Shown here: positions 49,868 to 58,478 of the stretch, in pieces | Numbering within the stretch: position 1 is the first letter of the stretch | Layout: each line of letters opens with the position of its first letter | DNA from: Candidatus Zixiibacteriota bacterium | GTDB lineage: Bacteria > Zixibacteria > MSB-5A5 > GN15 > JAAZOE01 | DNA: 64,000 bases | NCBI GenBank assembly: GCA_036480375.1 | Contig: JAZGGI010000050.1 | Span: forward strand, 55,941-119,940 | Reading direction: 5' to 3' | Program-made: the position numbers and the translations under genes | Notes under the pieces: generated by a model | Told to the model about the DNA's origin: nothing | The model's input: only the letters and a program-made list of their open reading frames with translations | Database searches by the model: none

Positions 49868-52351
49868 TTACGGACAGTCGAAACACGGGATGGGGCCGCC
49901 CTTGAAGACATGACTTATCAAATATACCGCATCACCCACGTTGCAGTCTCCATCGCAGTTAGCATCTCCTGCTATTAGAGGCTCAGGGGGTGGGCCCCCT
50001 TTGAAAACGTGGTTGATGATATAAACGGCGTCACCGACATTTGTATCCCTGTCACCATTGGCGTCACCGCAAACGTAGTCACAGGCATCGCCGACTCCAT
50101 TATCATTTTGATCGGCCTGGTTGGGATTGAAAACCTCAATACAATTATCGCATAGGTCACCAACATCGTCCTCGTCGAAATCGGCTTGATTTGGGTTAGC
50201 ATCATTGGGACAATTATCGCAACCATCCGGGATCGTATCGGTATCGTTATTGATAATGTCGTCGTACCCGGGGCAGACATCACAGCCATTGGGAACCCCG
50301 TCGCTGTCATCGTCAAGATTGTCGTCGTACCCGGGGCAGAGATCACAGTCATTGGGAACCCCGTCGTTGTCATCGTCAAGATTGTCGTCGAATCCGGGAC
50401 ATAGATCACAGCCATTGGGAACCCCGTCATTGTCATTGTCAAAATTGTCGTTGAACCCGGGGCAGACATCACAACCGTTAGGAATCCCATCATAGTCATC
50501 ATCAATAAAGTCATCATAACCCGGACATATATCGCAGGCATCGCCCCTGCTGTCACCGTCAGAATCAGCCTGGTTCGGATTATCATCATAGGGGCAATTA
50601 TCACAATCATCAGGGATCGTATCAGTATCGTTGTTGACCGTGTCGTCGTATCCGGGACAGAGATCACAACCATCGGGAACACCGTCGAGGTCACTGTCAA
50701 GATTGTCATCGTAGCCCGGACAAATATCGCAGGCATCGCCTGCTCCGTCGCCATCGGAGTCCTCCTGAAGAGGATTGTAATCAATAAGACAGTTGTCACA
50801 AATATTGCCTACATCATCGCTATCTGTATCTGCCTGGTCATAATTCCAATAATCCGGACAATTATCGGTGGGGCATTCATTTTCCGGGTGACCGGCATCA
50901 CCGTAACTATCACCATCACTATCAATACAGGTACCGGTTTGATAGCGAAGCCGAATGGCGACATCGTGTGCCTCACCTGCACTCATGTCGTACCAGCCAA
51001 CTGATGGATCAGAACTCAGAAATGTATATCCTCCAGGTTGGGCGGGCCCTTGTCGATCGGCAACTATTGGATAGGGATAGTTCAGGTTGGAAACTTTGAT
51101 TACGGCATATATATCCTCTGCCTGGCCAATATTAAAAGATGCATCCAGAGCCACGGAATGATACCCCGCCTCCGCGAAACTCGAATTAAGATTGCTCCCC
51201 AGCAACCCGCTGAGCGTCGTTCCGTCGAAATTATTATATACATAAACGTCAACATCGGTAGTAGTATCGCCGGTCCAGAATTCAACCCGGGTCACTGTCA
51301 TCGCTTCCGGAGCGACATATTTGCACATGCCCCATGCGGTCACTGAATCCGGATTAGAAGGATATCCCCAGCTGTTAGTCCAACCGCCTTCATCATAAGA
51401 TAATACACCGCCATAATGATCATAGGGCTGCCAATCAGTGATACAAGAAGCCCAGGCTCCCATGTTTGCCGAACCATAGGCAATCGTGAAATATCCCGGC
51501 TCGGTTCCGTATCCACAGGGACCGCCCCAGTCATCACCCCAGTAATTTTTTACTATCCAGCCGCCGGTTCCACCCGCATGAGTAAGATCATCATCCCAAC
51601 CGATTATTAATACCGGGTGAGAAGCCGCCTCTGTACCGGAATAGTAAAGAGTGTACGAACCGTCATAGTTGACAAATTCCGTTCGCCAGGCATCATTATA
51701 TCCCGAGTAAAATTCTGCGAATATCGGTCCATAAGCATAAATATAGTCCTTGAGAGCATTAGTCGGATGGGGCGTGGATCTCGAAATGCGCAGCCAGTCC
51801 ATAACTGTGGCGGCATATGGGCAACCCGAATTACAGGCAACATCAGAAGCGACATAGGGATCACAAGTTTCCATAACCGCACCAAATTTTGAGAGAAAAT
51901 TCGTGCACCTATGATCGTTTAAGCTAGTGCAACTTGAACCGTACCATTCGCACTCTTTGACATTATTTTCGGAAAAATCATATGTCGATACACCATCCAG
52001 AAGCATTCTGGATTGCAATTGTTCCAGGACTACGAAGGCATCATTAGAACCGCATTGGCCGACACTAACGACCGGAAACACCAGTCCGTTTTCCCGCCAA
52101 TCGTATCGCGAGGGAAATTGTCCGGCTTTTTGACCATCGGTTGAAAGGTTATCCTTTATCCAATCAATATCTTTGACTGAAGGGATCGGGGTACTCGAAA
52201 CGCTGTACTCGCCAATCGAAACTGCGGATGAAGAGGAAGGTTGAACTATTATTGATTTATCACAAGTAGGAATTTCCTGTAGTTCATCGGCCCGTAATGT
52301 TAGTGTCATGCAAAACAGAGGGACCCCCAGCAATAAAAACGGAATTCTCAT
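49868..52351 (-). CDS. Secreted papain-fold (C1A) pseudoprotease with lectin-like domain, TSP type 3 repeats and dockerin
   Basis: The protein has 827 residues. A signal peptide (1-22) is followed by the papain-like domain (about 75-300), which starts FPSRYDWRENG. Where papain has QGSCGSCWAFS this protein has VGQCGSNDAFV, so the catalytic Cys is Asn103 and the oxyanion Gln is lost, while His245 (SHPVLIIGW) and Asn269 (VKNYWGDDWG) remain. Proteolysis is therefore unlikely. A beta-domain (about 310-465) of the kind that follows such proteases comes next, then about a dozen calcium-binding thrombospondin type 3 repeats (about 480-760) and a dockerin-like double repeat at the C-terminus. GGAGGTAAG precedes the ATG. 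Likely a calcium-stabilised surface binding protein. Confidence 0.85.
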   Translation of the reverse strand: MRIPFLLLGVPLFCMTLTLRADELQEIPTCDKSIIVQPSSSSAVSIGEYSVSSTPIPSVKDIDWIKDNLSTDGQKAGQFPSRYDWRENGLVFPVVSVGQCGSNDAFVVLEQLQSRMLLDGVSTYDFSENNVKECEWYGSSCTSLNDHRCTNFLSKFGAVMETCDPYVASDVACNSGCPYAATVMDWLRISRSTPHPTNALKDYIYAYGPIFAEFYSGYNDAWRTEFVNYDGSYTLYYSGTEAASHPVLIIGWDDDLTHAGGTGGWIVKNYWGDDWGGPCGYGTEPGYFTIAYGSANMGAWASCITDWQPYDHYGGVLSYDEGGWTNSWGYPSNPDSVTAWGMCKYVAPEAMTVTRVEFWTGDTTTDVDVYVYNNFDGTTLSGLLGSNLNSSFAEAGYHSVALDASFNIGQAEDIYAVIKVSNLNYPYPIVADRQGPAQPGGYTFLSSDPSVGWYDMSAGEAHDVAIRLRYQTGTCIDSDGDSYGDAGHPENECPTDNCPDYWNYDQADTDSDDVGNICDNCLIDYNPLQEDSDGDGAGDACDICPGYDDNLDSDLDGVPDGCDLCPGYDDTVNNDTDTIPDDCDNCPYDDNPNQADSDGDSRGDACDICPGYDDFIDDDYDGIPNGCDVCPGFNDNFDNDNDGVPNGCDLCPGFDDNLDDDNDGVPNDCDLCPGYDDNLDDDSDGVPNGCDVCPGYDDIINNDTDTIPDGCDNCPNDANPNQADFDEDDVGDLCDNCIEVFNPNQADQNDNGVGDACDYVCGDANGDRDTNVGDAVYIINHVFKGGPPPEPLIAGDANCDGDCNVGDAVYLISHVFKGGPIPCFDCP
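50240..50550 (-). repeat. 63-bp tandem repeats encoding TSP type 3 units
   Basis: The landmark CATTGGGAAC recurs at 50287, 50350 and 50413, with a diverged copy at about 50476, an exact 63-base period coding for 21 residues (CPGYDDNLDDDSDGVPNGCD type). Copies differ mainly at third positions. Unit number may vary between strains by slippage. Confidence 0.9.
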
Positions 52352-52415
52352 TTCTTACCTCCATTGTTATTAAGCGCCCCTGCTCGAAGTTCAGTAAATG
52401 ATTTGTATTTACTCC

Positions 52416-52444
52416 AATATAATGATACGCCTTTATTTTGTCAA
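52416..52444 (-). promoter_or_regulatory. Consensus promoter of the C1A-like gene
   Basis: On the minus strand TTGACA (52439-52444), 17 bases, TATATT (52416-52421), about 65 bases ahead of the ATG at 52351. Confidence 0.65.
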
Positions 52445-52616
52445 TTCGAAAATACCGGGCCTCCCCCGGCAGCGAATCACGAAGGGTAGGCCATAATCTC
52501 AAAGAGGATATAGCAACGTTCTGTTGTGATAAAAATAAAAAAAGCCCCCTTTTGGTTAAAAACCTTTATTCTGATCTGCCCCAACAAACAAGATTGTATT
52601 CAGGCGGCAATTTTTA

Positions 52617-55600
52617 TTAGTATCCCCAAGGATAATAATTTCTTGTTACACAGAAACTCCCCATAGGCGAAGAAGAAAGATTTACAGTAAATTCTAAAAG
52701 CTCTTCCTCGGGAAAAGTAAATCGTTCGCTGACGATTATTGTATATTCACCCTGAGGTAGGTTTCGGATTTCATAATCCAAGTCAAAAAGACAATTACAA
52801 CTGCAAATTCCTTCAACTCCTGTCTCGTCTATAGTTATTATATTATTCTCAACGTTTATGTTGATAATCATTTCTTCCGGGCAACAGTTAAATCCGGCGT
52901 TGATATGGCTGAGTGATAATGTGCTAATTCCGTCATATTGATACTCAATGCAATCCAGATTTGTAGGCGTGTTATCTGATGCTGTTGATGTTTTCTGAAG
53001 GTTTTTGCAGTTGCTGAAAGCCGTCAATGTACCCGTTGGATAACTCTTCTCACATGGAGCGGGACCGCCTTTGAAAACGAAATTAATCAGATACACCGCG
53101 TCTCCAACATTAGTTGCTCCGTCACAATTAGCATCTCCAGATAAAACAGGATCGGGAGCCGGGCCGCCCTTGAACACAAAATTGATGATATAAACCGCGT
53201 CGCCAACATTTGTCGCTCCGTCGCCGTTGGCATCGCCGAGGATTACAGTTGTATCGGGTTCCGTAATCGTGATTGCTTGATTCACTTCATACGTGCCCAA
53301 CTCCTGGACGATTCCGGAGGGCCAGTTTATGATTACTGAATCAGCCTGCGTATTACCTGCTAATCCAAACTCCGCAGTCAGAGTATTAAATGAACAATAA
53401 CCGGAGCTTCCGGTAATTTCCCGTATTTGTGATTGCCCACCGGCTTTTATCCGTACTCTGGCGCCGATGCCGGATTTGTTGGAAACCGTGCCGATCAGAT
53501 TTATATGTAGCCAACTATTGCCGTTATTCAACCTATTCCTGATAAGTCTGTTTGGACCCGGCGAGCCATTGTTTGTTACAAAAATATCCAAATCGCCATC
53601 CTGATCGTAATCAGTCCAAACACTGGCAATGCTGCCATCATTCTCATAGTGAATGGGACCGGTTGTAACGTCAACAAAATTGAAATTGCCTTCATTGCGG
53701 TACAGCCTATTACGGGACATGAACCATAAATCCGCCACATATATATCCAGGTCGCCGTCATTGTCATAATCGCCGCAAGTGGCGGCATAACTGTGTCCAG
53801 CATCATCTATGGGACTGGAAGTAACGTCAGTAAAAATTCCTCCGCCATCGTTACGAAACATTTTACTGGCATCACTGTTATTTACCACGTATAAATCCAG
53901 ATCAAGATCATTATCAAAATCTTCCCAATGTGCCTCAATACTCATCTCGGCACCGGCCAGAACCACCGGAGTAACGTCGGTGAAATCCCCTCCGCCATCG
54001 TTACGATAAAGAATGTTAGAAGTCGCACTGGCGCGAGTAAGATATAAATCCTGGTCTCCGTCATTATCATAATCACCCGAGGCGACGCCACCTGCGTACC
54101 CGCCATCGCCCAACGGCGGGGCAGTAACGTCAACAAACGCACCGCCAATATTTTGAAAGAGTTTATCGTTGCCATCGTAAACTACCAAAAATAAATCCAG
54201 GTTGCCATCATTATCATAGTCAACCCAGGCGACACCCATACCCATACCGGCATCGTCTAGGGGAGCAGAGGTCACATCTGAAAAACTGCCACTGCCATTA
54301 TTACGGAAGAGTTTATTGGCCGCATTTTGGTTGGCCAAATACAAATCCAAATCCCCATCGTTGTCATAATCACCCCAGGCAACGCCTACTCCACTATTGG
54401 CATCATCTAAGGGGGGTGCCGTGACATCCGAAAATGAACCGTCACCATTATTCATGAACAAATTATTTGAAGCATCGGTGTTGGCGACATAAAAATCTAT
54501 ATCGCCATCATTGTCATAATCCCCGGCGGCCACACCTAAGCCGCGTTCAGAATCATTACTCAAAGGAGATTGAGTCACATCCGCCCAATCAATTTCCTGC
54601 TCCACAATGAGCGAGCAGGCCCGCCGCAAATCGGGTCGAGGACCGATATTTCCGGGAACGGATGTATTCTGAGGGGTACCGGTGACAGTTAAAATATCCC
54701 GCAGACTGTCCGGAGATAGCAGCGCCGGATCCCATCCCAGGGCCTTCCAATATCCCACACAGCATGCCATTGCGCCGGCTACTGTAGGAGAAGCGCTTGA
54801 TGTCCCGTCAAACATTGATGTGTAGTAGTAATCTTTTCCTTCAGCGGCATATAAATCGCCATATCCGGTTGTAATCACGTATTCGCCCCATCCCTGCAGA
54901 TTAAAACGCGAGCCATAGCTGGAAAACAACAAACGTTGATTAAAGGCAAGTACCATCGCACCTCCGGCTCCGACTATAATGCCTCCGGAATTGCCGTACC
55001 AAGCAATAGTGTCGGTATCAACGCCGCCATTACCGCCTGCTTCAACAACATGAATCCCATTGGCAACAGCCGTTTCAATAGCCACATATACGGGGTTGTA
55101 GGATTGTCCCATGGGAGCATAATCGGTCCACCATTCAATCGGAATATATCCTCCAATGTTATCATAATCCCATTGTTGCTCGATAAGGATAATGTCTCCT
55201 GCCGACAGGCTATCGATTGCAATCGCCAGCGCACCGGGTACATTCCAGTTGGGCGTAGGCAAACCGTAATACGTTCCACAGTTATACAAATCCGCATCAT
55301 AACACATACCTGTTGTGCCCCAGCCATTACTGTCAGACACCAGCTCACCGACCACCGCCGTGCCATGGTCATCATCAGAATAAGGGTCTGCGATATTTGA
55401 ATTTATCTGGGAGTTCAAAGATTTTGAAATATCGGCATGATTGTAATTCCAGCTATACTCCAAATCGCAGATAGTAACTCCGCTGCCAGTTCCTCCCGGC
55501 AGCTCCCAGGCATGCCGCGCGCCAAGACCGGCCATATATATGGCTTCGTTAAGATATCCCTGTTGCGGTTCATAATCAGGCGGCGTTGGCGGAGGCATTG

Positions 55601-56045
55601 GTTTTGGAACTGGACGGGCGCACATGATTTCGGGGAGTTCCTCCAATTGTTGACAAAACTCCCATATCTCAATCTCATCATGCAACTTCAAACGGTAGAT
55701 GTTATTTAAATTATACAGCGATTTCCCCGAACGCGCCTCTCCCCTGGCATGAATTGAATCAAGCCGTTCTTCAGGGACATCACAAATGCGATGCCATTCT
55801 ACAGCAGCGCGTTGGGCAAGAAGATTTTTCATTCCCACCAGAGCGTCTCTCTTTAAATCTACAGGAACACCATCTCTCAAACGCGCCTGAATGCTGGGGG
55901 AAAACATAATTTCAATCAAATCATTTTCATACGGGTACGGTCGATTCGACGCCACACATTCTGCTGCCGTGCAAGACAGGATTATGAACACCGACAGTAG
56001 AATGGTATATCCCATAAAAATCACCTTTGCGGATTTCATTTTCAA
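52617..56045 (-). CDS. Secreted subtilisin-like serine protease with FG-GAP repeats, ASPIC/UnbV domain and internal dockerin
   Basis: The protein has 1142 residues. N-terminal signal peptide (about 1-30) and a propeptide-like region to about 165. The S8 catalytic domain keeps Asp194 (TICDLEY), His227 (DDHGTAV), the oxyanion Asn339 (AGGNGG) and Ser416 (DGTSSASP), so it should be active. Seven repeats of about 50 residues follow (about 485-840; GDYDNDGDLDLYLAN), forming a calcium-binding beta-propeller of the FG-GAP/VCBS type, then an ASPIC/UnbV domain (about 840-930, NSWLHINLIG). A dockerin-like double repeat (about 935-1000) is not terminal: a unique 130-residue cysteine-containing domain follows and ends the protein. 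GGAGG precedes the ATG. Confidence 0.9.
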   Translation of the reverse strand: MKMKSAKVIFMGYTILLSVFIILSCTAAECVASNRPYPYENDLIEIMFSPSIQARLRDGVPVDLKRDALVGMKNLLAQRAAVEWHRICDVPEERLDSIHARGEARSGKSLYNLNNIYRLKLHDEIEIWEFCQQLEELPEIMCARPVPKPMPPPTPPDYEPQQGYLNEAIYMAGLGARHAWELPGGTGSGVTICDLEYSWNYNHADISKSLNSQINSNIADPYSDDDHGTAVVGELVSDSNGWGTTGMCYDADLYNCGTYYGLPTPNWNVPGALAIAIDSLSAGDIILIEQQWDYDNIGGYIPIEWWTDYAPMGQSYNPVYVAIETAVANGIHVVEAGGNGGVDTDTIAWYGNSGGIIVGAGGAMVLAFNQRLLFSSYGSRFNLQGWGEYVITTGYGDLYAAEGKDYYYTSMFDGTSSASPTVAGAMACCVGYWKALGWDPALLSPDSLRDILTVTGTPQNTSVPGNIGPRPDLRRACSLIVEQEIDWADVTQSPLSNDSERGLGVAAGDYDNDGDIDFYVANTDASNNLFMNNGDGSFSDVTAPPLDDANSGVGVAWGDYDNDGDLDLYLANQNAANKLFRNNGSGSFSDVTSAPLDDAGMGMGVAWVDYDNDGNLDLFLVVYDGNDKLFQNIGGAFVDVTAPPLGDGGYAGGVASGDYDNDGDQDLYLTRASATSNILYRNDGGGDFTDVTPVVLAGAEMSIEAHWEDFDNDLDLDLYVVNNSDASKMFRNDGGGIFTDVTSSPIDDAGHSYAATCGDYDNDGDLDIYVADLWFMSRNRLYRNEGNFNFVDVTTGPIHYENDGSIASVWTDYDQDGDLDIFVTNNGSPGPNRLIRNRLNNGNSWLHINLIGTVSNKSGIGARVRIKAGGQSQIREITGSSGYCSFNTLTAEFGLAGNTQADSVIINWPSGIVQELGTYEVNQAITITEPDTTVILGDANGDGATNVGDAVYIINFVFKGGPAPDPVLSGDANCDGATNVGDAVYLINFVFKGGPAPCEKSYPTGTLTAFSNCKNLQKTSTASDNTPTNLDCIEYQYDGISTLSLSHINAGFNCCPEEMIININVENNIITIDETGVEGICSCNCLFDLDYEIRNLPQGEYTIIVSERFTFPEEELLEFTVNLSSSPMGSFCVTRNYYPWGY
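53530..54590 (-). repeat. Seven about 150-bp coding repeats (FG-GAP type)
   Basis: The motif encoding DYDNDGDLD recurs at a spacing of roughly 150 bases within the subtilase gene. It is a protein-level repeat with third-position divergence, not a separate element. Confidence 0.8.
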
Positions 56046-56269
56046 GAACCTCCGTCTTCAATATAGTTGGGCCGTATCATGTCATGGATGGGAATGCAGT
56101 TGATAGCTTACTTTGAGAACGCTGTATGACGAGAATGAAAATCTACGGTAAGGCTTCCGGCAGCCAGTTAAAATGAGACAATAAGGTCAAAGATGGACTA
56201 AACTATTTTTCGCCAGAAGACTTCAGTTCTTGGCTAACCAGCCCAACCACGACGTTATATTCCTATTTT

Positions 56270-56298
56270 AGTATAACCATATGTATTTCTCCTGTCAA
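56270..56298 (-). promoter_or_regulatory. Consensus promoter upstream of the subtilase gene
   Basis: On the minus strand TTGACA (56293-56298), 17 bases, TATACT (56270-56275). It lies about 220 bases before the ATG at 56045, giving a long untranslated leader with no other feature that I can see. Confidence 0.6.
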
Positions 56299-56336
56299 CA
56301 CGAAAATCACTCAGGTAGTGTAAACAGGTAATATCT

Positions 56337-56777
56337 TTAGAAGTGTGTAAATTGGTAATTAGGCATATCCTGTTTGTTATTTAAGACGTAAGCAATTATT
56401 CCATAAACGATTCTTTCGACGCTTTTGGCATTATTAAATGCTCTCATCGGGATAATTCGTCGGCGAATTTCCTCAAAGTATCTCTCAATCGGGTTGTTGG
56501 TCTTTAACCTCGTTCTTATCGGGTCATCATAGTCCAGATAGACAAAGCAGGCGTCTCTTCCCTTGAGAAAGAGACGGGTCGCTTTGGGTTCTTTTTCTAC
56601 CCACTTGCCAGTAAAAGTCCGCAATCGCTTCCTGGCTTCAGTCTTGGTGACCACCTCAAAAACATACAGGGCATCGGCAATAATACGACGATAGTGCCGC
56701 TTGTCGGCCAAATGATGACTCCGGTCCATAGCTCTGGTAGGCGCTTGTTTTTCGGGTGGGCCACCGGGCATTTGCAA
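56337..56777 (-). pseudogene. IS256/mutator-type transposase remnant (C-terminal third)
   Basis: The frame of 146 codons matches only the end of an IS256-family transposase: RKRLRTFTGKWVEKEP, then RLKTNNPIERYFEEIRRRII and RAFNNAKSVERIVYGIIAYV (full proteins are about 400 residues with a DDE triad; only the region around the last catalytic Glu is kept). The first dozen residues (MQMPGGPPEK) come from a GTGGCCCACCCG-type repeat, so the 5' break lies near 56750. It cannot be functional. Two related 15-mers, GTGTAAACAGGTAAT (56318-56332) and GTGTAAATTGGTAAT (56345-56359), lie at its 3' edge. Confidence 0.8.
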
Positions 56778-56981
56778 TTTTATATCAAATCAATTGTAAT
56801 TTCTGAAAACAATCGCATTTATGAATGGAATAGTCTATGATTGAGAATTTGTGATAAATGGCGGAGCAGTCTATTGACAAGTACTAAAAAGGACAAAACG
56901 AACCCAATTCGCTGTAAACTTAACTGTTGTTTGCCATTAAAAGGAATTATTGAAAATGCAAATGTGGATAACTCTAAACCA

Positions 56982-57034
56982 GAGATTGCCGTGTCGTCCT
57001 CTCGCTATGCGGGAGATCTCCTCGCGATGACGAG
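56982..57034 (-). repeat. Dispersed repeat of the CGTCATNGCGAGGAG type
   Basis: On the minus strand it reads CTCGTCATCGCGAGGAG, then AGCGAGAGGACGAC and GGCAATCTC. This matches the repeat (GTCATTGCGAGGAGCG...GCGACGAAGCAATC) that I know as common between genes in many unrelated bacterial genomes. Confidence 0.6.
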
Positions 57035-57047
57035 ATAATGCTTTTCG

Positions 57048-57074
57048 GAGACAACCCGAGGGTTGTCTCTACAA
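57048..57074 (-). repeat. REP-like palindrome GAGACAACCC with CTAC mark
   Basis: GAGACAACCC-GA-GGGTTGTCTC (57048-57069), a 10-bp perfect stem, directly followed by TAC; the last C of the stem plus TAC gives CTAC. Confidence 0.75.
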
Positions 57075-57122
57075 AGGGATAACTATTATACATATCCAAT
57101 GGTACGGAGGAGATGTTCACCT

Positions 57123-57150
57123 GTAGGAACAACTCGAGAGTTGTCGCTAC
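57123..57150. repeat. REP-like palindrome with GTAG and CTAC on both sides
   Basis: GTAG (57123-57126), then ACAACTC-GA-GAGTTGT (57129-57144), then CTAC at 57147-57150. This is the most symmetric member in the window and has the mark at both ends. Confidence 0.75.
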
Positions 57151-57238
57151 AAGTTTATTTGACTGAAGCCCGTTGGGCTCTATCCCGACTATTTTTTTTG
57201 TCTTGACTTAGGGGAGCTCAACTCCAAAAGTTTATAAT

Positions 57239-57649
57239 ATGGGCTATATCATCGCGGCGAATATAATCTTAGTCATTCATCTGGGATTTGTCGGCTTCGT
57301 GATATTGGGAGCCTTTCTGGTAATGAAATGGCGATGGGTCGCCTATCTGCATATCCCGGCGGCTATCTGGGGAATGCTAATCGAGTTTCAGGGGTGGATC
57401 TGTCCTTTGACCCCATGGGAACAGCAGTTCCGGCAATTGGGAAACCAAAGCGGTTACACCGGCGGATTCATTGAGCATTACCTTTTGGCCATAATATATC
57501 CCACCGGCCTGACCCGCGAAGTGCAGATAGTTTTGGGCGTACTTGTTCTCGGTTTAAACTTAATCCTATACGGCTGGATGATTGCTCGGAAAATTCGGAA
57601 TAAGAGGAACACTACTTCTTCGGCGGACTCTTCGAAATATTGCTTATAA
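57239..57649 (+). CDS. DUF2784 membrane protein
   Basis: The protein has 136 residues with three to four membrane helices. It carries the family hallmarks IHLGFVGFVILGAFL, IPAAIWGMLIEFQGWICPLTPW (given here as IPAAIWGMLIEFQGWICP), and GGFIEHYLL with the conserved Glu-His. Function is unknown for the family; members are small inner-membrane proteins in many bacteria. No ribosome binding site is seen, and a TATAAT directly abuts the ATG. Neighbours give no clue. Confidence 0.88.
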   Translation: MGYIIAANIILVIHLGFVGFVILGAFLVMKWRWVAYLHIPAAIWGMLIEFQGWICPLTPWEQQFRQLGNQSGYTGGFIEHYLLAIIYPTGLTREVQIVLGVLVLGLNLILYGWMIARKIRNKRNTTSSADSSKYCL

Positions 57650-57723
57650 TCAGGACAATATTTATTGCTTGACTATTGGTCATCAACACCTCTATAGTTT
57701 GTATGAACGAAAAGGAGGTTGGT

Positions 57724-58218
57724 ATGTCATCCAAATACTTTATAATTACGTTGATATTTATAGCTTCTCTGCTAATTATTGCTCCATCCGCATTTGCTCA
57801 ACAAAAAAGACCGATACAAATATCGGTTTTCACTCCGGTTCAAATTTTTAATGAAAACGATCCGATCTCCGGCGTCCGTCTCAGTCTGCTTTACGGCCGC
57901 AGCGTCTCCGTGACCGGTTTGGATTGGGGATTAGTCAATCACACTACGACCGGTGTCACCAAGGGAGTGCAATGGGGATTTGTCGGTATAGCCGATGCAG
58001 ATTTTGTCGGCTGGCAGGATAACGCCGTGAATATTGTGAAAGGCAACTTTGAAGGATTCCAATGGGGGATTGTAAACTACGCCAATTACGCCAATGGGTT
58101 TCAACTGGGATTGGTCAACTATGCCCGAAGTATGAAGGGCCTTCAAATCGGACTCGTTAATATAATCAAGCAGGGCGGACAATTTCCGGTATTCCCGATT
58201 GTGAATTGGTCTTTTTAG
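57724..58218 (+). CDS. LA_2272-type surface repeat protein
   Basis: The start is the ATG at 57724, with AAAGGAGG seven bases upstream; an earlier in-frame GTG lacks a signal. The 164-residue product has a signal peptide (FIITLIFIASLLIIAPSAFA) followed by short repeats with a G-hydrophobic-V-N core (GVQWGFVGIA, GFQWGIVNYA, GFQLGLVNYA, GLQIGLVNII), as in the LA_2272 surface repeat family first named in Leptospira. These would form an outer-membrane or surface beta-structure. It ends in the aromatic residue Phe. Function unknown. Confidence 0.8.
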   Translation: MSSKYFIITLIFIASLLIIAPSAFAQQKRPIQISVFTPVQIFNENDPISGVRLSLLYGRSVSVTGLDWGLVNHTTTGVTKGVQWGFVGIADADFVGWQDNAVNIVKGNFEGFQWGIVNYANYANGFQLGLVNYARSMKGLQIGLVNIIKQGGQFPVFPIVNWSF

Positions 58219-58285
58219 AATGCCTAATCCTGGCTAATTCAGATAACTATTGAGACGGTTGATTCGTCCGATATCTTTAGGACTG

Positions 58286-58312
58286 ACGGGTATATAATAT
58301 TCGAATACCCGT
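58286..58312 (+). other. Hairpin after the surface repeat gene
   Basis: ACGGGTAT / ATACCCGT, 8-bp perfect arms with an 11-base loop and no T-run afterwards. It may slow degradation or act as a weak terminator. Confidence 0.4.
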
Positions 58313-58359
58313 GCAAACATTCTATTTCGCCGGTTAATCCTTGTGAGTAATAACAATCA

Positions 58360-58388
58360 TTGACAAAATTGTAAATTATGCTTTATTT
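58360..58388 (+). promoter_or_regulatory. Probable promoter of the first M28 peptidase gene
   Basis: Perfect TTGACA (58360-58365), 17 bases, TTATTT (58383-58388, a weak -10), about 90 bases before the ATG at 58479. Confidence 0.4.
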
Positions 58389-58478
58389 AATTCAGGCGGC
58401 CAATACTCCTGACGTTGAACATATCTATGGCTAATTCGTCTGAGTATTAAAATTGTGATGATTTGTCCGGGAGGCGGT

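Larger units (their letters stand above)
56778..57238. other. Repeat-rich intergenic region
   Basis: No credible gene. From 56982 onward it is packed with palindromic repeats: a CGTCATCGCGAGGAG-type element (56982-57034, minus), a GAGACAACCC palindrome (57048-57069), a GTAG/CTAC-flanked ACAACTC palindrome (57123-57150) and an AGCCC/GGGCT hairpin (57167-57179). The segment 56778-56980 holds nothing that I can identify. Confidence 0.65.

Noticed and set aside
49975..50799. Open frame of 274 codons in the minus strand
   Set aside because: It is a second frame kept open by the tandem TSP type 3 repeats; its product is a low-complexity Met/Thr/Ile-rich chain.
56337..57180. A complete insertion sequence
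   Set aside because: Only the C-terminal third of an IS256-type transposase is present and no matching terminal inverted repeats bound it.
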